Positions 14,101 to 26,742 of a stretch of DNA of 64,000 nucleotides are shown here, piece by piece. Source of the DNA: Daphnia pulex (Eukaryota > Arthropoda > Branchiopoda > Diplostraca > Daphniidae); NCBI RefSeq assembly GCF_021134715.1, contig NC_060023.1, forward strand, positions 3,224,001 through 3,288,000, in the 5' to 3' direction. Position 1 is the first letter of the stretch, and the number at the start of each line of letters is the position of its first letter. Below the pieces are notes generated by a model. The model had not been told where the DNA came from. It searched no databases and saw nothing but the letters and a program-made list of their open reading frames with translations. The position numbers and the translations under genes are program-made.

Positions 14101-15900
14101 GGTTCCCTCCTGCGGCGCAACAGCGCCCAACCTTACAGTGAAGTACAACGTGTGCATTAGACGAGTATATTTATACCCGTGTGCAATATTGAATAAATCA
14201 AATTCTCATTCGAACGAGGATTTGTCTGTGCCACAATATGCGCGCGTGAGGCTTTCCTCGCCAAGGCTGTGGGGCCGTGTGGGGTTGTTGGAGGTTTAGG
14301 CTTATGCTTATCTTTATGCGAAGTCTGATGTGAATGTATTGAAGACTCACACGTTGATACCTTTGAGCTTCTCTCCCCCATCAGCCCATCCACCCACTCT
14401 CTTGTATCGAGCGCAAGGCAATCGGAAATGAAAGTCTGGTGTCGAACAAGGCAATTGTTGATTGGGTTATGGTGAGAGAATCGGCAGGCATGGAGGAACT
14501 TTTTCTTTCTGTTGAATGAATAATAATCAGATCTTGCGTCCTCCATCCATCGTCGTTGGATAACAGGAAGCGGAAAATCCTGAGATATGAAACGGTTGGC
14601 GTTACAAAAGTCCACCGGCCACAATTCCATCAAGTTGATTTCATCAAACACTAATGTCATTACATCGAGTATATTGTCCAGTGTACTATAAGAGTCTATC
14701 GCATCGTCCTTTGGTGATTTGATACTAGACAGGGAATGGGGGGGAGGGATCGATTTCTGCCGGCCACTCTGCATTAACGAGCCGGACTCACTCCCCATTC
14801 TTATCTCGTCGCCACGTAAATCCAATTGTAACATTACGATTCATTATGAATGCAGAAGGGGGTGCTACAGTGCAGAAAGAAGTTGGGGGTGGTAGGGTGG
14901 TAGGGCGGTAGGGTGGAGTGGAGTTGAAGGGAACGATAAAACGGGAGCGGCTCGATTCTCTTGAAATTCCTTTTCCCTTTTCCCTTTATAGATGACGGAG
15001 AATCAAGGACGAGGGGAAAAAGGAGAAGGTGTCGAAATGGGCAGCGGAGGGACTTGCACAGCAACAAAAGTCAGCACACGACGGCCGTGTGATCGCCCTG
15101 TTTTGTAAATGATAAGAACAAACAAATAAAAGAAATGCAAGTTGAAGAAAAGGGGTCGAGCTGGCAGTCAGCAGCGATTCGATATTCTTCCCGTTGTGAT
15201 GTGGACGATGGGTGGATACGAGTTAACGCCCTGAAAAGACACACGCAGCCGAGCAATGGAGCATCCGCCTCATCCCGTCTCGTCTGAACAAAAGCAGAAG
15301 CAGCTCGGTGGAACACGACTGATGGTGGACGACGAGGGAGATGGGCAACGTGATATCTTGCCCATCTGAATGTGTGCGGACATGAAGGGGAACTACCAAC
15401 AAACAAACAAACACGGACACGCGTGTATTCTCTTGTAATCGAATTTCGATCGACAAGAGCGGCCGATCGAAATTGTGTTGAAATGTCGGACCATAACAAA
15501 CGCATCGCCGAATTCTGGGTAGAAGCAGCTGTTCAATTAGGGCGACGAGTTGGAATATCTTCATAGTTGGACGCTGTTTGACGCTGATGTCCGAGTTGAA
15601 ATGTCGTCGGTTCAGTTGGCACTTTGGGAGGATTTCCAAGTGACGGTCATCGAATTTAGCGAATAAGTCGAAAGGGACGACTGGATTAAAGGAGACGATC
15701 AAGATTAAACTCGTAGGGTACTGGTTGTCACGACGAAGGGCAGCAGCGGACTTGACGTCGACATGACTCGAATTTCCTCTTGTTTTCCTCCAATGGATTG
15801 CAATGATCCCCGAGGAGGGATCGCCGATGGCGACCATTAAATTGTTTATAATTTGTTGGAGAGACGAGGGAATCCACGGAGACTGAAATGGAGCGACACG
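14101..15900 (-). other. Region with unusually long unassigned minus-strand reading frames
   Basis: Two of the longest reading frames in the left third of the window lie here on the minus strand: 14157-14834 (225 codons) and 15223-15837 (204 codons). The local base composition is more G/C-rich than its surroundings. I recognise no domain, and neither frame has a clear signal peptide or membrane segments. They could be exons of an unknown gene, a decayed gene or chance. I do not call a product. Confidence 0.3.
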
Positions 15901-18900
15901 AAGAAAAAAGGGGAAAAAAGAAAAGGAATTAAGGGCTTGATAAATCAGACGGAGGCATCAGACAGATAGAAAAAGAGAAGAAAAAGAGAAAATAAGAGAG
16001 AAAAGGCGTGTGCTGGTAGGATCAAACGACATCCAAACAGCCAGCAGCCACGGAGAGACCCTCTGTGTAATTAGATTGTAATTTGACGCTACATCCGTCA
16101 CGCGGATCTGTATCTAATGCGCAGGGATTATTTCACACTCGGCAGCCCTAGATGGAATGAGAAGGCAATCTTCTCTCCGGCTTTATATACAATTTTAGTT
16201 TTTCTTTTTTATATTCGCCTTGGCTGCCGAGCTGCTGTTGGGGATTGTTTGTGGTGTCGTGAAAATCATCGATTCCAAAACTCAAAGCAACGCCCAGTAA
16301 AAAAGAAAAAAAGGAAATGAGGAAAAAGGAAAGGAAAGACAAAGAAAGAAAGAAAAGAAACAACCAAATGGTTAGCTACGCCGAAAGTTTGTTAGGACGA
16401 AAACAAAAGCAAAACAACAAAAAACAAGAAGAGGTGGGAATGAAAATGGGAAAAGATTTTCTTTTATTTCATCGTGTTTTGCTTCTATATGCATTCCTAA
16501 TTTAGCTGACGTTTCGTTTTTATTATTTTCTCCCTTTTCTTTTCTTTTCTTTTCTTTTTCTCGGCTCATTCTCATTCAAGGTATCACTTTTATTATTATT
16601 ACGATACCAGAGGTCGGGCAAAGTAGCCGAGATTCCGAGGGACCGAGAGACCGGGGGAGAAAAGAAATGAGGAAAAGGCCCCTGGTGTCTGATGGCTGGG
16701 GCATCCGCAGGTTTTGGGAAAACGACGCGGGGAGTTGCCATCATCTTCGTTTGTTTCGACCATACAGAAACTAAAGGAGAGGCAAAGAAAGAAAAAGAAA
16801 AAGGAAATTCTGAAAAAGAAAAAGAAAAAAGATCTTTTCGTGCTGTTAAAAGGGAAATCCGTCCGAAACAAGAAAACAGAAGATTTGAAAGCCTTTTACG
16901 GTAAATTCAAATCGTCGTCTCTATACCCCCACTTCTTCTCTTCTCGTCAGTCAGAGTCGCAGCAGTCAACTACGAAGCAGCTCCCAGTGTTATTAAATCG
17001 ATGCCTCGTTAGCGCACCATGTCGGGCTGCGCTGCTCTTCTGAAAAAAGCTCAAAAGAAAAAAGTAAAGTAAAGGAAAAAAATAAAGATTTCTTGGTTGC
17101 TACGAAGGAACCTCAGAGATCAATAATTCAAACGGAGGGGCTTTCAATGTGTATACAGTGTCTGCAGTACCTCCTGGCAGGATATTATTTACGACGAGGG
17201 AGACAACAACAGCAGAGAGCGCGTAAACGAACGCGCAGTCGAAAAGTCTCGACGATGAGGCTACTTTATAGCGCTCCGAGTCTATCGCCCTATGCAAAGT
17301 CTCTCCCGATTGTCATGAAATAGAAAAAATAGTCGGCGTTGTCGCTGGCTGTTTTCTATTGATAGGCGGAAAGTTTTAAATGTGAATGGATGGGAGAAAA
17401 ACAAACAGAAAAAAAGTTTTATCGCAAGCGACACGCACAGCCCACACGGATTCGCTCGCTCGTTCACTTGCATATTCCCTTCCACGTTTCACTCCGCAGC
17501 GAGGAAATGGAAACAAATAAATCATCAGACCACTCAGACGAAGAAAAACGCGAGAAAAAAGGGATAATGAACGGAACGGGGAATATGAAATGAAAACGAT
17601 GTAGAAGAACCAAAGAAGGAAAATACGTCGACTCAAAGACAAACGAAGAAGAAGAAAAAAGCGTGTCGAAAATAGGAATATAGTAAAAGATGATGAATAA
17701 TCTAAATGATCTTTGAACTTAGCGCTGTTTTTGTAATTATCGAATTGGTTATAGTCGTTTTCCCGTTTATTGTCGGGCATATCCGACAAACGTAGTTTCT
17801 TTTGGTTTTGAATGTCTTCAACGGTAATCATTGTGCTCAGTTTTGTCTGTCGGTCACGTTATTAGATATCCAAAAGGAGAAGGCCAATCATCGCTCTCAG
17901 TAGGGGACCTTGTCTATTTGATCCATCCATTTTCTCTCCGTATCAAAATCGCTTGTTTCCTTGTATTCGTCTTTGTCATCTTCTTCTCTAATCCTCCATT
18001 CTTTTTCCCTTTTTATTTAAGTATATTTTCACGTGATTTATAGACCGAAAAGTTCACGTAACGTCAAAGAAAGAAAAAGGGCCTTGTCCTGGGAATCGTT
18101 AGACGCACAAAAATCGAATGAAATACGAGGCCAACGTAAAACTAATTGGAGCGATTGGCTCGTTATTTCTTCATCGGTTCAGCAAACACAAATTTACAGC
18201 GGGTCTATCTGATGTGGGTAATAGGAACGAGGAACAATTTCAGTAATCTCTATAAAATTTGTAATGTGAAAAGAGTTTTTGAGTAGATGTTTTTGAGTAT
18301 TTCGAACAAGCACTTATAGAGATCGAAATAACAAATAAGTAACTATACCAGAAATATTTACAAGAGAGGGCGTAATGACAAAAACAGGATCACAGTGTTG
18401 ATTATAGTGACTTGGCCATTCAAGTAATAAGTCCCACCCGGACATAAAATTATAAAGAAAAAAAGAAAGAAAGAGAGAAGAAATAAAGCCACTGATGGTT
18501 ATCGACAGACACGTGTGTTGTTTATTCGTGTTGCCATGTCTCTTGCCTCGCTCCTTCCGAGTTGGCCGGGTTCGGTGCCTCGAAGATTTATTTGACTCGA
18601 AGAATCTTTACATATGTTTGGGCATTTTTGTGTTTTCTTTGGTTATTCACGACCGATCGAATATCTTGAAAGAAAAACGAAGAAATAGAGAAAAAAGAAA
18701 GAAATGTAATCAACGCGTTCGTTAACTTCCTTATTTGCCAGCCGATTCGTGTTGGTCTCGGCTATTAAATCGCTATAGACCCACTTGGTCTTTAGTTTAA
18801 TCGTTGAATTGGTTTTTATGTCATCCACATTTTACGATGATTGAATTTTGGGTGCGTGTTTCTTCTCTTCTTTTTTTAGAAGAATAAACAAACGAAAGGC

Positions 18901-19440
18901 TGCCAACATTCACCATAAATCAAAGTGTCCAGATGAGAATATGTCCCGGTGCGTAAAAAAAAACCTCTCTACAGCCTTTGTGTGGCTTGTGTGTTGTTTA
19001 ATGTTTATTTTCTCCCCTCAACCTCATTACACATTCGCGTCAGCAGTCTGCTGGCTGTTTGTCAATCTGGCTGACTTTTCTCCGATAAAACCATAAGCGA
19101 ATTTGGGATTAAGGTGCAGACTAGACCCTCCCTCTTCCCCTTATAGCAGTTGGATGGTTTGCGGAAGGGGCTTCCGGGTGTGAGAGATGACTAGAGTATG
19201 AGAGAAATATCAGCCGTAAGTGGCTTGGGTCGATGTGGGCTGGTGAGGGGGTGAGATTTCCCAATGGATCCCATACTGCGGCCAATGCTCTCATGTATAC
19301 GCGGCTACCGTAGTTGTAACTGAATTACTCTCCAACTTCCATCATCCTCTAGCTCCCTATACAGTCTCTCTTATGGCTGGAACAATATTGGTTGTATATA
19401 AAGAAAAGAGGGGACGAGGGAAGCACAGCGCTTCATTTTA
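15901..19440. other. Non-coding stretch rich in purine/pyrimidine tracts
   Basis: Polypurine and polypyrimidine runs dominate (for example 16300-16370, 16530-16560 and 16770-16830). They produce K/R/E- or F/S/L-rich frames of no evident meaning on both strands. No gene or RNA can be supported. Confidence 0.55.
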
Positions 19441-19473
19441 AGGGTAAGACCGTTAAATATTGGAAAATATCGC

Positions 19474-19507
19474 CTGCAATGTGTTCTAATATTTTACAAC
19501 ATTGCAG
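19474..19507. repeat. Inverted repeat, 9-bp arms
   Basis: The arm CTGCAATGT at 19474-19482 is exactly complementary to ACATTGCAG at 19499-19507, with a 16-nt loop. It sits 24 bp from a stronger inverted repeat, so the two may belong to one element or transcript. Confidence 0.6.
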
Positions 19508-19530
19508 AAAAAGAACGGCGGAATGAGACA

Positions 19531-19553
19531 TCTAACAGGAGACTCCTGTTAGA
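19531..19553. repeat. Perfect inverted repeat, 11-bp arms with 1-nt centre
   Basis: TCTAACAGGAG at 19531-19541 is followed by one A and then CTCCTGTTAGA, its exact reverse complement. No protein-coding context is visible. The CTAACAGGAG core also occurs in a palindromic site at 48.02 kb. Confidence 0.7.
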
Positions 19554-20154
19554 CCATGGTATTACAGTACAATGCTGCACTACAATACAGTGCTGCGTCT
19601 CATCACTTTGTTTTTGTGTGCAATCACATCGTCCTACTGAAATGCGAATTGCCATCAGGTCCACCAACTTCCTTGAAAACTCTCTTTTCCCACTGTATGA
19701 ACCACTGCATTACATTACATTACATGACCACCCAACCCAAAAAAGCACACGGACAAGCTACTGCTGAGGTTGTTATCAGAATCGCTACCGTATCTTACCG
19801 TACCCAGTGCTACATGCAATACATGTATATATTGTACCGCATATTAAAAAAGAAATGAACTCACTTCTGAATAACACGTTTATAAACTCGATAAGAATTG
19901 ATTGACATACATTATATCAATCGTATAAATATCATTCAGACAGATCTGATATGCATCACTCAATCCCCGTCAACGTCTATTTTACCCATTTGAGTTCGAC
20001 ATGGATGAGCATCAGATAATGGCTGCAGATAAAAAGAAATGTCATCTTATAGCTCAGGGTTGCATCACCGGTATATAAAGGGACGAACAAGTTATGCACA
20101 ATGAAATATTGCACCACTTATTTTATGAACCAAAAACTTAACATTTTTTGAATT

Positions 20155-20181
20155 ACCCGCCATGAAGACTTCATGGCGGGT
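20155..20181. repeat. Perfect inverted repeat, 13-bp arms with 1-nt centre
   Basis: ACCCGCCATGAAG at 20155-20167, a single A, then the exact reverse complement at 20169-20181. The G/C-rich stem is strong compared with its A/T-rich surroundings. It lies about 640 bp beyond the stop codon of the first chitin deacetylase-like gene. Function unknown. Confidence 0.75.
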
Positions 20182-20633
20182 GCACCACAATCATTCGAGC
20201 CTTAATTTCCATCTAACGGATATACCAACAACTGCATGCGCATTCAAAGAGGGGCGCTACTTCCGATTTTTTTTCTTTTTTTTATGCTACTAATCATGTG
20301 ACTCATGAACTGATACACAAATTTCGGACTCAATTTATATTTATGCCCAGAAAATAATCGAATGAGAACGAAAAAAAAAACAAAAAAAAAAAAATCTTCG
20401 CGTTTGGTTGGTTGGGGCAACTCTTTCAGAATATCAACCAATGAGATCTTTAGAAAAAAAAAACAGGATATTAGCCTTAGCCTTAACAACCATTCCAAAA
20501 ATAATCTACGTCGGATGATAACTGCATTTTTGGCAAATAAAAAAAAACACGCTTTTCCATAATCATCTCTCAGATGTCTGGAAACTTTGTGTAATAAGTA
20601 CTGTATGTTTTAAAATAAAACACTTTTGCAAGT

Positions 20634-20639
20634 TTTATT
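20634..20639 (-). terminator. Putative polyadenylation signal of CDA-like copy 1
   Basis: AATAAA on the minus strand, 179 bp beyond the stop codon. The other three copies have AATAAA at the matching place, 174-191 bp beyond their stops, which supports it. Confidence 0.5.
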
Positions 20640-20817
20640 CCTTATATAATGAATAGCATATAAAGGGATGGAGATTATAGCGGAAGGCGTTTCAATTATC
20701 GGAAAATAAGCACGTTATTAAACTGGGAATGAAAACCCTGTAACTTATCAAAGAGGGCCGATTCTAAATCTAAAATACTGTAAGGATACATGATGTTCAC
20801 CATTTAAAAAATAATAA

Positions 20818-22621
20818 TTAGGGCAAGCCAAGTGGATTCCCGGTCCATGGATAGACGTCAGGACAGGTGACACAAATTGTCATATTGCGCGGGCCAACAG
20901 GAGACACATCGTCTTCATAGTAGCACGTATTATTTGTGCAAGGAGTCTTGGTCATGGTTGGACAAGAGAAGAAGTTTGGGACTTCGGCCAACGGTTTAGG
21001 ATTTTTCATCCAGTCCAATCCCTAAATTTGTTTTCAAACGCAATCGAGAAATAATAACCCGTCAGTAAACAATCGAAATGGAACATATATACGACTGAAG
21101 GTATTCTAAAATTATTTTCTCACTCTGGCAATGGGAACAACGTAAACGTCATCGTAAACTACAATTGCATCGAGGAACTTCTTGTAACCCTTCAAACGGT
21201 ACTGTGCATCCTGGAACCAGGCGTTAGCAGTCAAGTAGATGCCAAATGGAGCCTTGCTTGTAGTATAGTGACGTTGAAAATTGCTCATCAAATATTGATA
21301 AGTTTCATCCACTGTATTCGGTCTACAATCAAAAAGATAATGTATATATGCTAAAATTAAAAAAGCACTTCAAGAATTCATTGCAACTCCTGGCACGCAC
21401 TTGTCACAGGCATCAGCCATACTGCAAACGGTTTCATTTCGGTTTAAAGCCACCTATTGCAATATTTAGAACGTGAATGCATAATTACGAAAGAAGTTCA
21501 AACGTTGTTTTTTACCATCGGGACTGTCCAAATACCGGGGTATTTGTCTTTGGGACAAGGCGGGATTGCACATTCCTACAAAACACATTTGAAACATCAA
21601 AAACAATTACAAAATCTACTAGAAATTTAGTTTTTCAAAATATTGAGATTCTATAATTTTTGTAGTCCACTTACGTGTTGAAATCCTTGATCCAAAGTGT
21701 AAGGCCAAACAGGAGGATTAGTATTTTCAGTAGTTGGGAAAGAACAGTCGTAGAACATGCCAAGATTCTTCATGGCTGTAAAAGTAGCGTCACCGCTTGA
21801 CTGCAAGAACGGCGCTCGTGCACCCTGTTATTTTGATCCAATTAATGAACATTAAAGATTTATTCAAAAATTGAATTTGTACCCGAATTTCAGCTTTGGG
21901 AATGTTCGCAAATTTGGCCAGAGCCTCTTGGATTCCACCAATTTCATCAGTCCACTCGGACACTGACTTGTAAGCCCAATCTGACGATGGAGTTGAGTGG
22001 CTGTTATTGAACAGAGGAATGAAAATTTTTTATTTATTTATTTTTTGCTAAATAAATAATTGTAAAAAGACCTATTTTTTAGAAGAAAAAAAAATCGATC
22101 ATCACTTACGACATGCTGTGGGTTGCAATTTCCTGCCGTCTGAAGTAGAGACTGTGGGTCAGGGTGTAGTCGTTGTACTCGTGATAGACGAAGAAAGTCA
22201 TTTCAATCGGGCAGCCGTTGGGATTGATGCTGTTGTTCAACAGATATGTGTAGTCCATGTAATTGGTCGCCATAATCGCACCGTCAAACGCCAAAAAAAC
22301 CAATTGAGCTGAAACTCGATTCAATTCATTATTCCAACTGAATTCAATTTGTATTTATAGAGCAAACGATCAAACTTACGGGTATTCGCCAGGCTTAAAC
22401 CGCCTGGTGGAGACGTGGACATGCATTTGCAGGCCGGCCCTACGCAATTCGTGCTATACAGTGATGCAACAAATCGATTAATACAACCCGGCCATATACA
22501 ATTTAAATATTGAACTTGTATATAAATGCAGTAATCACAACGAAACTTACGAATTGCATTGCGCCTGCGATTGGTGGAGGAAGACGGCGAGAAAGAAGAT
22601 GACGGCCAAAATTCGTTGCAT
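20818..22621 (-). CDS. Chitin deacetylase-like secreted protein, tandem copy 1
   Basis: Nine exons: 22551-22621, 22380-22453, 22110-22308, 21883-22000, 21675-21824, 21516-21575, 21401-21453, 21124-21322, 20818-21021. All junctions are GT-AG and in phase, giving 375 aa. Residues 1-20 are a signal peptide ending QSQA. A short Cys-rich segment follows, then a polysaccharide deacetylase (NodB) fold of the single-domain arthropod type without LDLa or chitin-binding domains, and a Cys-rich tail ending GNPLGLP. Family members remove acetyl groups from chitin outside the cell, often in the gut lining. Motif 2 (HSMSH, 112-116), motif 3 (RAPF, 157-160) and motif 4 (D180) are kept. Motif 1 is AFDG (D57, G58 in place of the second Asp), and the motif 5 His is Thr273. 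Activity is therefore doubtful, and chitin binding remains possible. Family call firm, function inferred. Confidence 0.9.
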
Positions 22622-22696
22622 TTTGGCGCTTGTTAGCAAATAGACCCACAAAGATGTTTGAACTGCTTTGCCTCGCTACTATTGCACTTATCCAAA

Positions 22697-22702
22697 TTTA
22701 TA
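22697..22702 (-). promoter_or_regulatory. TATA box of CDA-like copy 1
   Basis: TATAAA on the minus strand, 75 bp upstream of the start codon. The matching position in copies 2 and 3 is also TATAAA, and copy 4 has GATAAA. Confidence 0.6.
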
Positions 22703-23269
22703 GCCTCGAAATCGTATGATGCAACGCTTAAGATAACTGATGAAACTGTCAAAAGTGCAAGACAATGCATATTATAATCACAGTTAACAGACAAACCACA
22801 AATACTGGTCATATATTTGTTCAGTTACAAGTTTTTCTCTTGTGCGCACTCAAATCACCACCCAGAAAATGTAATAAATTCATTTAAATATTATTATTAG
22901 TTGCTTTGTCTACGAAGAATTATTACCATTGGACACGAAATACGTTCGTGAAGCGCGATAGGCATTTGTTTCTTCCTTTTTTTTGGGGGGGGGGAGGGGA
23001 GATTCAAAAAACATTTTTTTTTTCTTTTTTTTTTTAATGAGGAATAATCAAACGCTAATAGCCAATAACTGGTTTGGGTACGACTCAGTCAAATAATCAA
23101 AAGGCGATGGTCAAGAGAAATTATATGACTAATGTTAAACACGCTGGACTCGAGCTCATTATTTTCCATAAAAAATACTATGAAGTATGAAACCGGATAA
23201 ATTCGCTTCTACACCTCGCAATTGCCATTTAGCATTTATTAAACAATGGCCCTTTATCACGACCTTACT

Positions 23270-23277
23270 TGACGTCA
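23270..23277. promoter_or_regulatory. CRE-type TGACGTCA site upstream of CDA-like copy 1
   Basis: Palindromic TGACGTCA, 649 bp upstream of the start codon, followed within about 10 bp by GATAGG and then by a conserved CATCTTGTTTGG block. All four copies have the arrangement. Confidence 0.5.
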
Positions 23278-23829
23278 CTGCATGATAGGGTAAGGCGGCG
23301 ATGTCATGCCCCATCTTGTTTGGGGGGGGGGGGTATACATTCTTACCTCTTTAGGTAAAGTTATATAATTACAATTATGCTATGTGTAAAAGTTTAACCC
23401 GAAATTGATGAATGGTAACCTTTGACGTGAATTAATCCTGAAAGTACAGTTATTCTTTTTCTCACATTTTAGACCCATTTCGAAAGTTCCGATCCCGTCG
23501 TGCACCATCTCGTAGTCGCCCATGATATTACATAAGATATTTCTCATTAAAACATTTGGACTGCAAAACAATGACATCACTCTTAGGATTTTGGGGAGAG
23601 AATTCAAATCACTTTACCCACTTTTAAGCTTGAAGTAAACTCAAATATTAATAAGAAAATAATTTTTTCCTGAATTAGAACAAAATCGCATTTTTCATAG
23701 CTGTCTACAAAAAAAGATGATAAATTAATCAAACACAAGAACATATCTGCTTACATATCTCAATGTCCTCCAAATCCAGCCCAAATCAACACACGTCTTT
23801 AACTTTTAAGCACTTTCAAATTACACCAG

Positions 23830-23835
23830 TTTATT
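23830..23835 (-). terminator. Putative polyadenylation signal of CDA-like copy 2
   Basis: AATAAA on the minus strand, 174 bp beyond the stop, in the same place as in the other copies. Confidence 0.5.
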
Positions 23836-24008
23836 CGTTATATACTCAACCGCATACGATATAGTGATGAAACAGCGGCAACCATTTTTAGCTACATCGT
23901 TGATAACAATTCGTATTTGATAAAACTAAAAACTAAAACCTTGCTACCATAGTCCGAGAGGTTCCATTCTAAAGCTAAGGATACACGTTGACCTTAAAAA
24001 TAAAAGAA

Positions 24009-25800
24009 TTATGGCAAGCCAAGTGGATTCCCGGTCCATGGGTAGACGTCAGGGCAGGTAACGCAACTTTTCATATTGCGCGGGCCGACAGGAGACGCAT
24101 CGCCTTCATAGTAGCACGTATAATTTGTGCAAGGAGTCTTGGTCACGGTTGGACAATTGAAGAAGTTTGGGACTTCGGCTAACGGCTTAGGATTTTTCAT
24201 CCAGTCCAATCCCTAAATTTGTTTTCGAACCCAATCGAGAAATAATGACCCGTCAGTAAACAATCGAAATGGAACATATATACGGCTGAAGGTATTCTAA
24301 AATTATTTTCTCACTCTAGCAATGGGGACAACGTAAACGTCATCGTTTACTAAAATATCGTTGAGGAACTTCTTGTAAGCCTGCAAACGGTACTGTGCAT
24401 CCTGGAACCAGGCGTTAGCAGTCAAGTAGATGCCAAATGGAGCCTTGCTTGTAGTATAGTGACGTTGAAAATTGCTCATCAAATATTGATAAGTTTCCTC
24501 AAAGGTATTCGGTCTACAATCAAAAAGATAATGTATATATGCTAAAATTAAAAAAGCACTTCAAGAATTCATTGCAACTCCTGGCACGCACTTGTCACAG
24601 GCATCAGCCATACTGCAAACGGTATCATTTCGGTTTAAAGCCACCTGTTGCAATATTTCGAACGTGAATGCATAATTACGAAAGAAGTTCAAACGTTATT
24701 TTTTACCATCGGGACTGTCCAAATACCGGGGTATTTGCTTAGGGGACAAGGCGGGATTGCACATTCCTACAAAACACATTTGAAACATAAAAAATAATTA
24801 CAAAATCTACTAGAAATTTAGTTTTTCAAAATATTGAGATTCTATTATTTTTGTAGTTCACTTACGTGTTGAAATCCTTGATCCAAAGTGTAAGGCCAAA
24901 CAGGAGGATTAGTATAATTAGTAGTTGGGAAAGAACAGTCGTAGAACATGCCAAGATTCTTCATGGCCGTAAAAGTAGCGTCACCGCTTGACTGCAAGAA
25001 CGGCGCTCGTGCACCCTGTAATTTTGATCCAATGAACATAAGACAACGCCTATATTTATAAAAAAATTTAATTTAAATAAACCCTAATCGAAGTTTTGGG
25101 AATGTTGGCAAATTTTGACAGAGCGTCTCTGATTCCGCCAATTTCATCAGTCCACTCGGTGACTGACTTGTTAGCCCAAGTTGCGGCTGGAGTTAAGTGG
25201 CTGATTTTGAACAGACGAATGAATTCATTTGTAAAAAATTTTGCTAAATAAATATTGTAGCAGGACCTATTTTTAGTTAAAAAAAAATCGATTTATCACT
25301 TACGACATGCTGTGGGTTGAAATTTCCTGCCCTTTGAAGTAGAGACTGTGGGTCAGGGTGTAGTCGTTGTACTCGTGGAAGATGAAGAAAGTCATTCCAA
25401 TGGGACAACCGTTGGGATTTGTGGTGTTATTGAACAGAAATGTGTAGTTGTCGTAATTCGTCGTCGTAATTGCCCCATCAAACGCCAAAAAAACCAATTG
25501 AGCTGAAATCAGATTTAATTTATTATTCCAACTGAATTTCGTATTGATATAGAAGGGACGTTAAACTTACGGGTATTCGCCAGGCTTAAACCGCCTGGTG
25601 GAGACGTGTTCATGCATTTGCAGGCCGGCCCTACGCAATTCGTGCTATAAAGTGATAAAAAAAAACGATTATTACAACCTAAAGCTACAATTGAAACAAT
25701 TACTCGTATATGAAAACAATGAAGCTCACGTATTGCACTGCGCCTGCGATTGGTGGAGGAAGACGGCGAGAAAGAAGATGACGGCCAAAATTCGTTGCAT
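24009..25800 (-). CDS. Chitin deacetylase-like secreted protein, tandem copy 2
   Basis: Exons 25730-25800, 25571-25644, 25304-25502, 25083-25200, 24866-25015, 24707-24766, 24592-24644, 24315-24513, 24009-24212. They have the same nine lengths as copy 1, giving 375 aa and a complete frame. The fourth donor is a weak GTTTAT. Signal peptide, NodB core and Cys-rich tail are as in copy 1. Motif 1 is again AFDG, motif 2 is HSMSH, motif 3 RAPF, and Thr replaces the motif 5 His (context GIYLTANAWF). In exon 3 this copy differs from copy 3 by a single residue (ISTHS versus IATHS), so the two have diverged or been homogenised very recently. Likely an extracellular chitin-associated protein with doubtful deacetylase activity. 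Confidence 0.9.
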
Positions 25801-25874
25801 TTTGGCGCTTGTTAGCAAATAGACCCACAACTATGTTTGAACTGCTGTGCCTCGCTACTGTTGCATTATCCACA

Positions 25875-25880
25875 TTTATA
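25875..25880 (-). promoter_or_regulatory. TATA box of CDA-like copy 2
   Basis: TATAAA on the minus strand, 75 bp upstream of the start codon, in a block shared with copies 1 and 3. Confidence 0.6.
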
Positions 25881-26417
25881 GTCTCGAAATTGTAGCTATG
25901 TTGCAACGCTTTAAGATAACTGGAGCCGTCAAAAGCGGCACGCCCAAGATAATGCATATTATATTGTTATAGCCACAGTTACAGACACACCACAATAAAT
26001 TAGCTACTGTCATATATTTGTTCAGTTCACAGAAGTTTTCCTTTTGTAGGCACTCGAATCACCTCACAGAGAATGCAATGAATTTATTTGAAAATATTTT
26101 CAGTTGCTCTGCGAAGACTTATTACCAATGAACACGAAATGCGTTTGTGAAACACGATTGGAATTTGTTTCTTTTTTTGTGAAGAACAAAATTCTTAAAT
26201 TGGTTTTGATGACGAATAATTAGCCGCTGATAACCATCAACAGCTCGCTTGGCTACGACTCAGTCAAGTAATAAAAAAGGCGATAGTCAAGAGAAAACAC
26301 GCTGAGCTCGAGCTCATAACTTTCCATTATAAATACTATAAACCCTGATAAATTCACCTTCACACCTCGCTATTGCCTTTTGTTACACAATGGTACCTAC
26401 TTAATCACAGGTATACT

Positions 26418-26425
26418 TGACGTCA
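26418..26425. promoter_or_regulatory. CRE-type TGACGTCA site upstream of CDA-like copy 2
   Basis: TGACGTCA, 618 bp upstream of the start codon, followed by GATAGG and CATCTTGTTTGG as in the other copies. Confidence 0.5.
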
Positions 26426-26742
26426 CTGCACGATAGGGAAGGTGGAAATGTCTCATGTCCCATCTTGTTTGGGAGTGGGTACATTTGTTCAGGTAAGATA
26501 GAATAGCCTAATTGCAATTATGTTAAGTGTAAAAGTTTTACCCAAAATTGATGAATGGCAACTCCTTTAATCACGTGTAATCCTAAAATTGTTGTTATTG
26601 TTTTTTCCCACATTTTAACTATTTTGGAAGCTCCAATTCCGTCGTGCGCCATCTCGTAGTCGCCCGTGATATTATTCATAAGATATTTCCATCAGTAAGA
26701 AATTTCACTGGAAAACAATGAATCATCACTACACTATTAGGA

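Larger units (their letters stand above)
22622..24008. other. Spacer between CDA-like copies 1 and 2
   Basis: It holds the promoter of copy 1 and the 3' flank of copy 2. Much of it is homologous to the spacers at 25801-27201 and 28987-30380, so it is part of the repeat unit. It contains G-runs at 22985-22994 and 23322-23333, a TGACGTCA site at 23270-23277 and a small reading frame (23380-23607) partly conserved in the other spacers. No certain gene. Confidence 0.7.
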
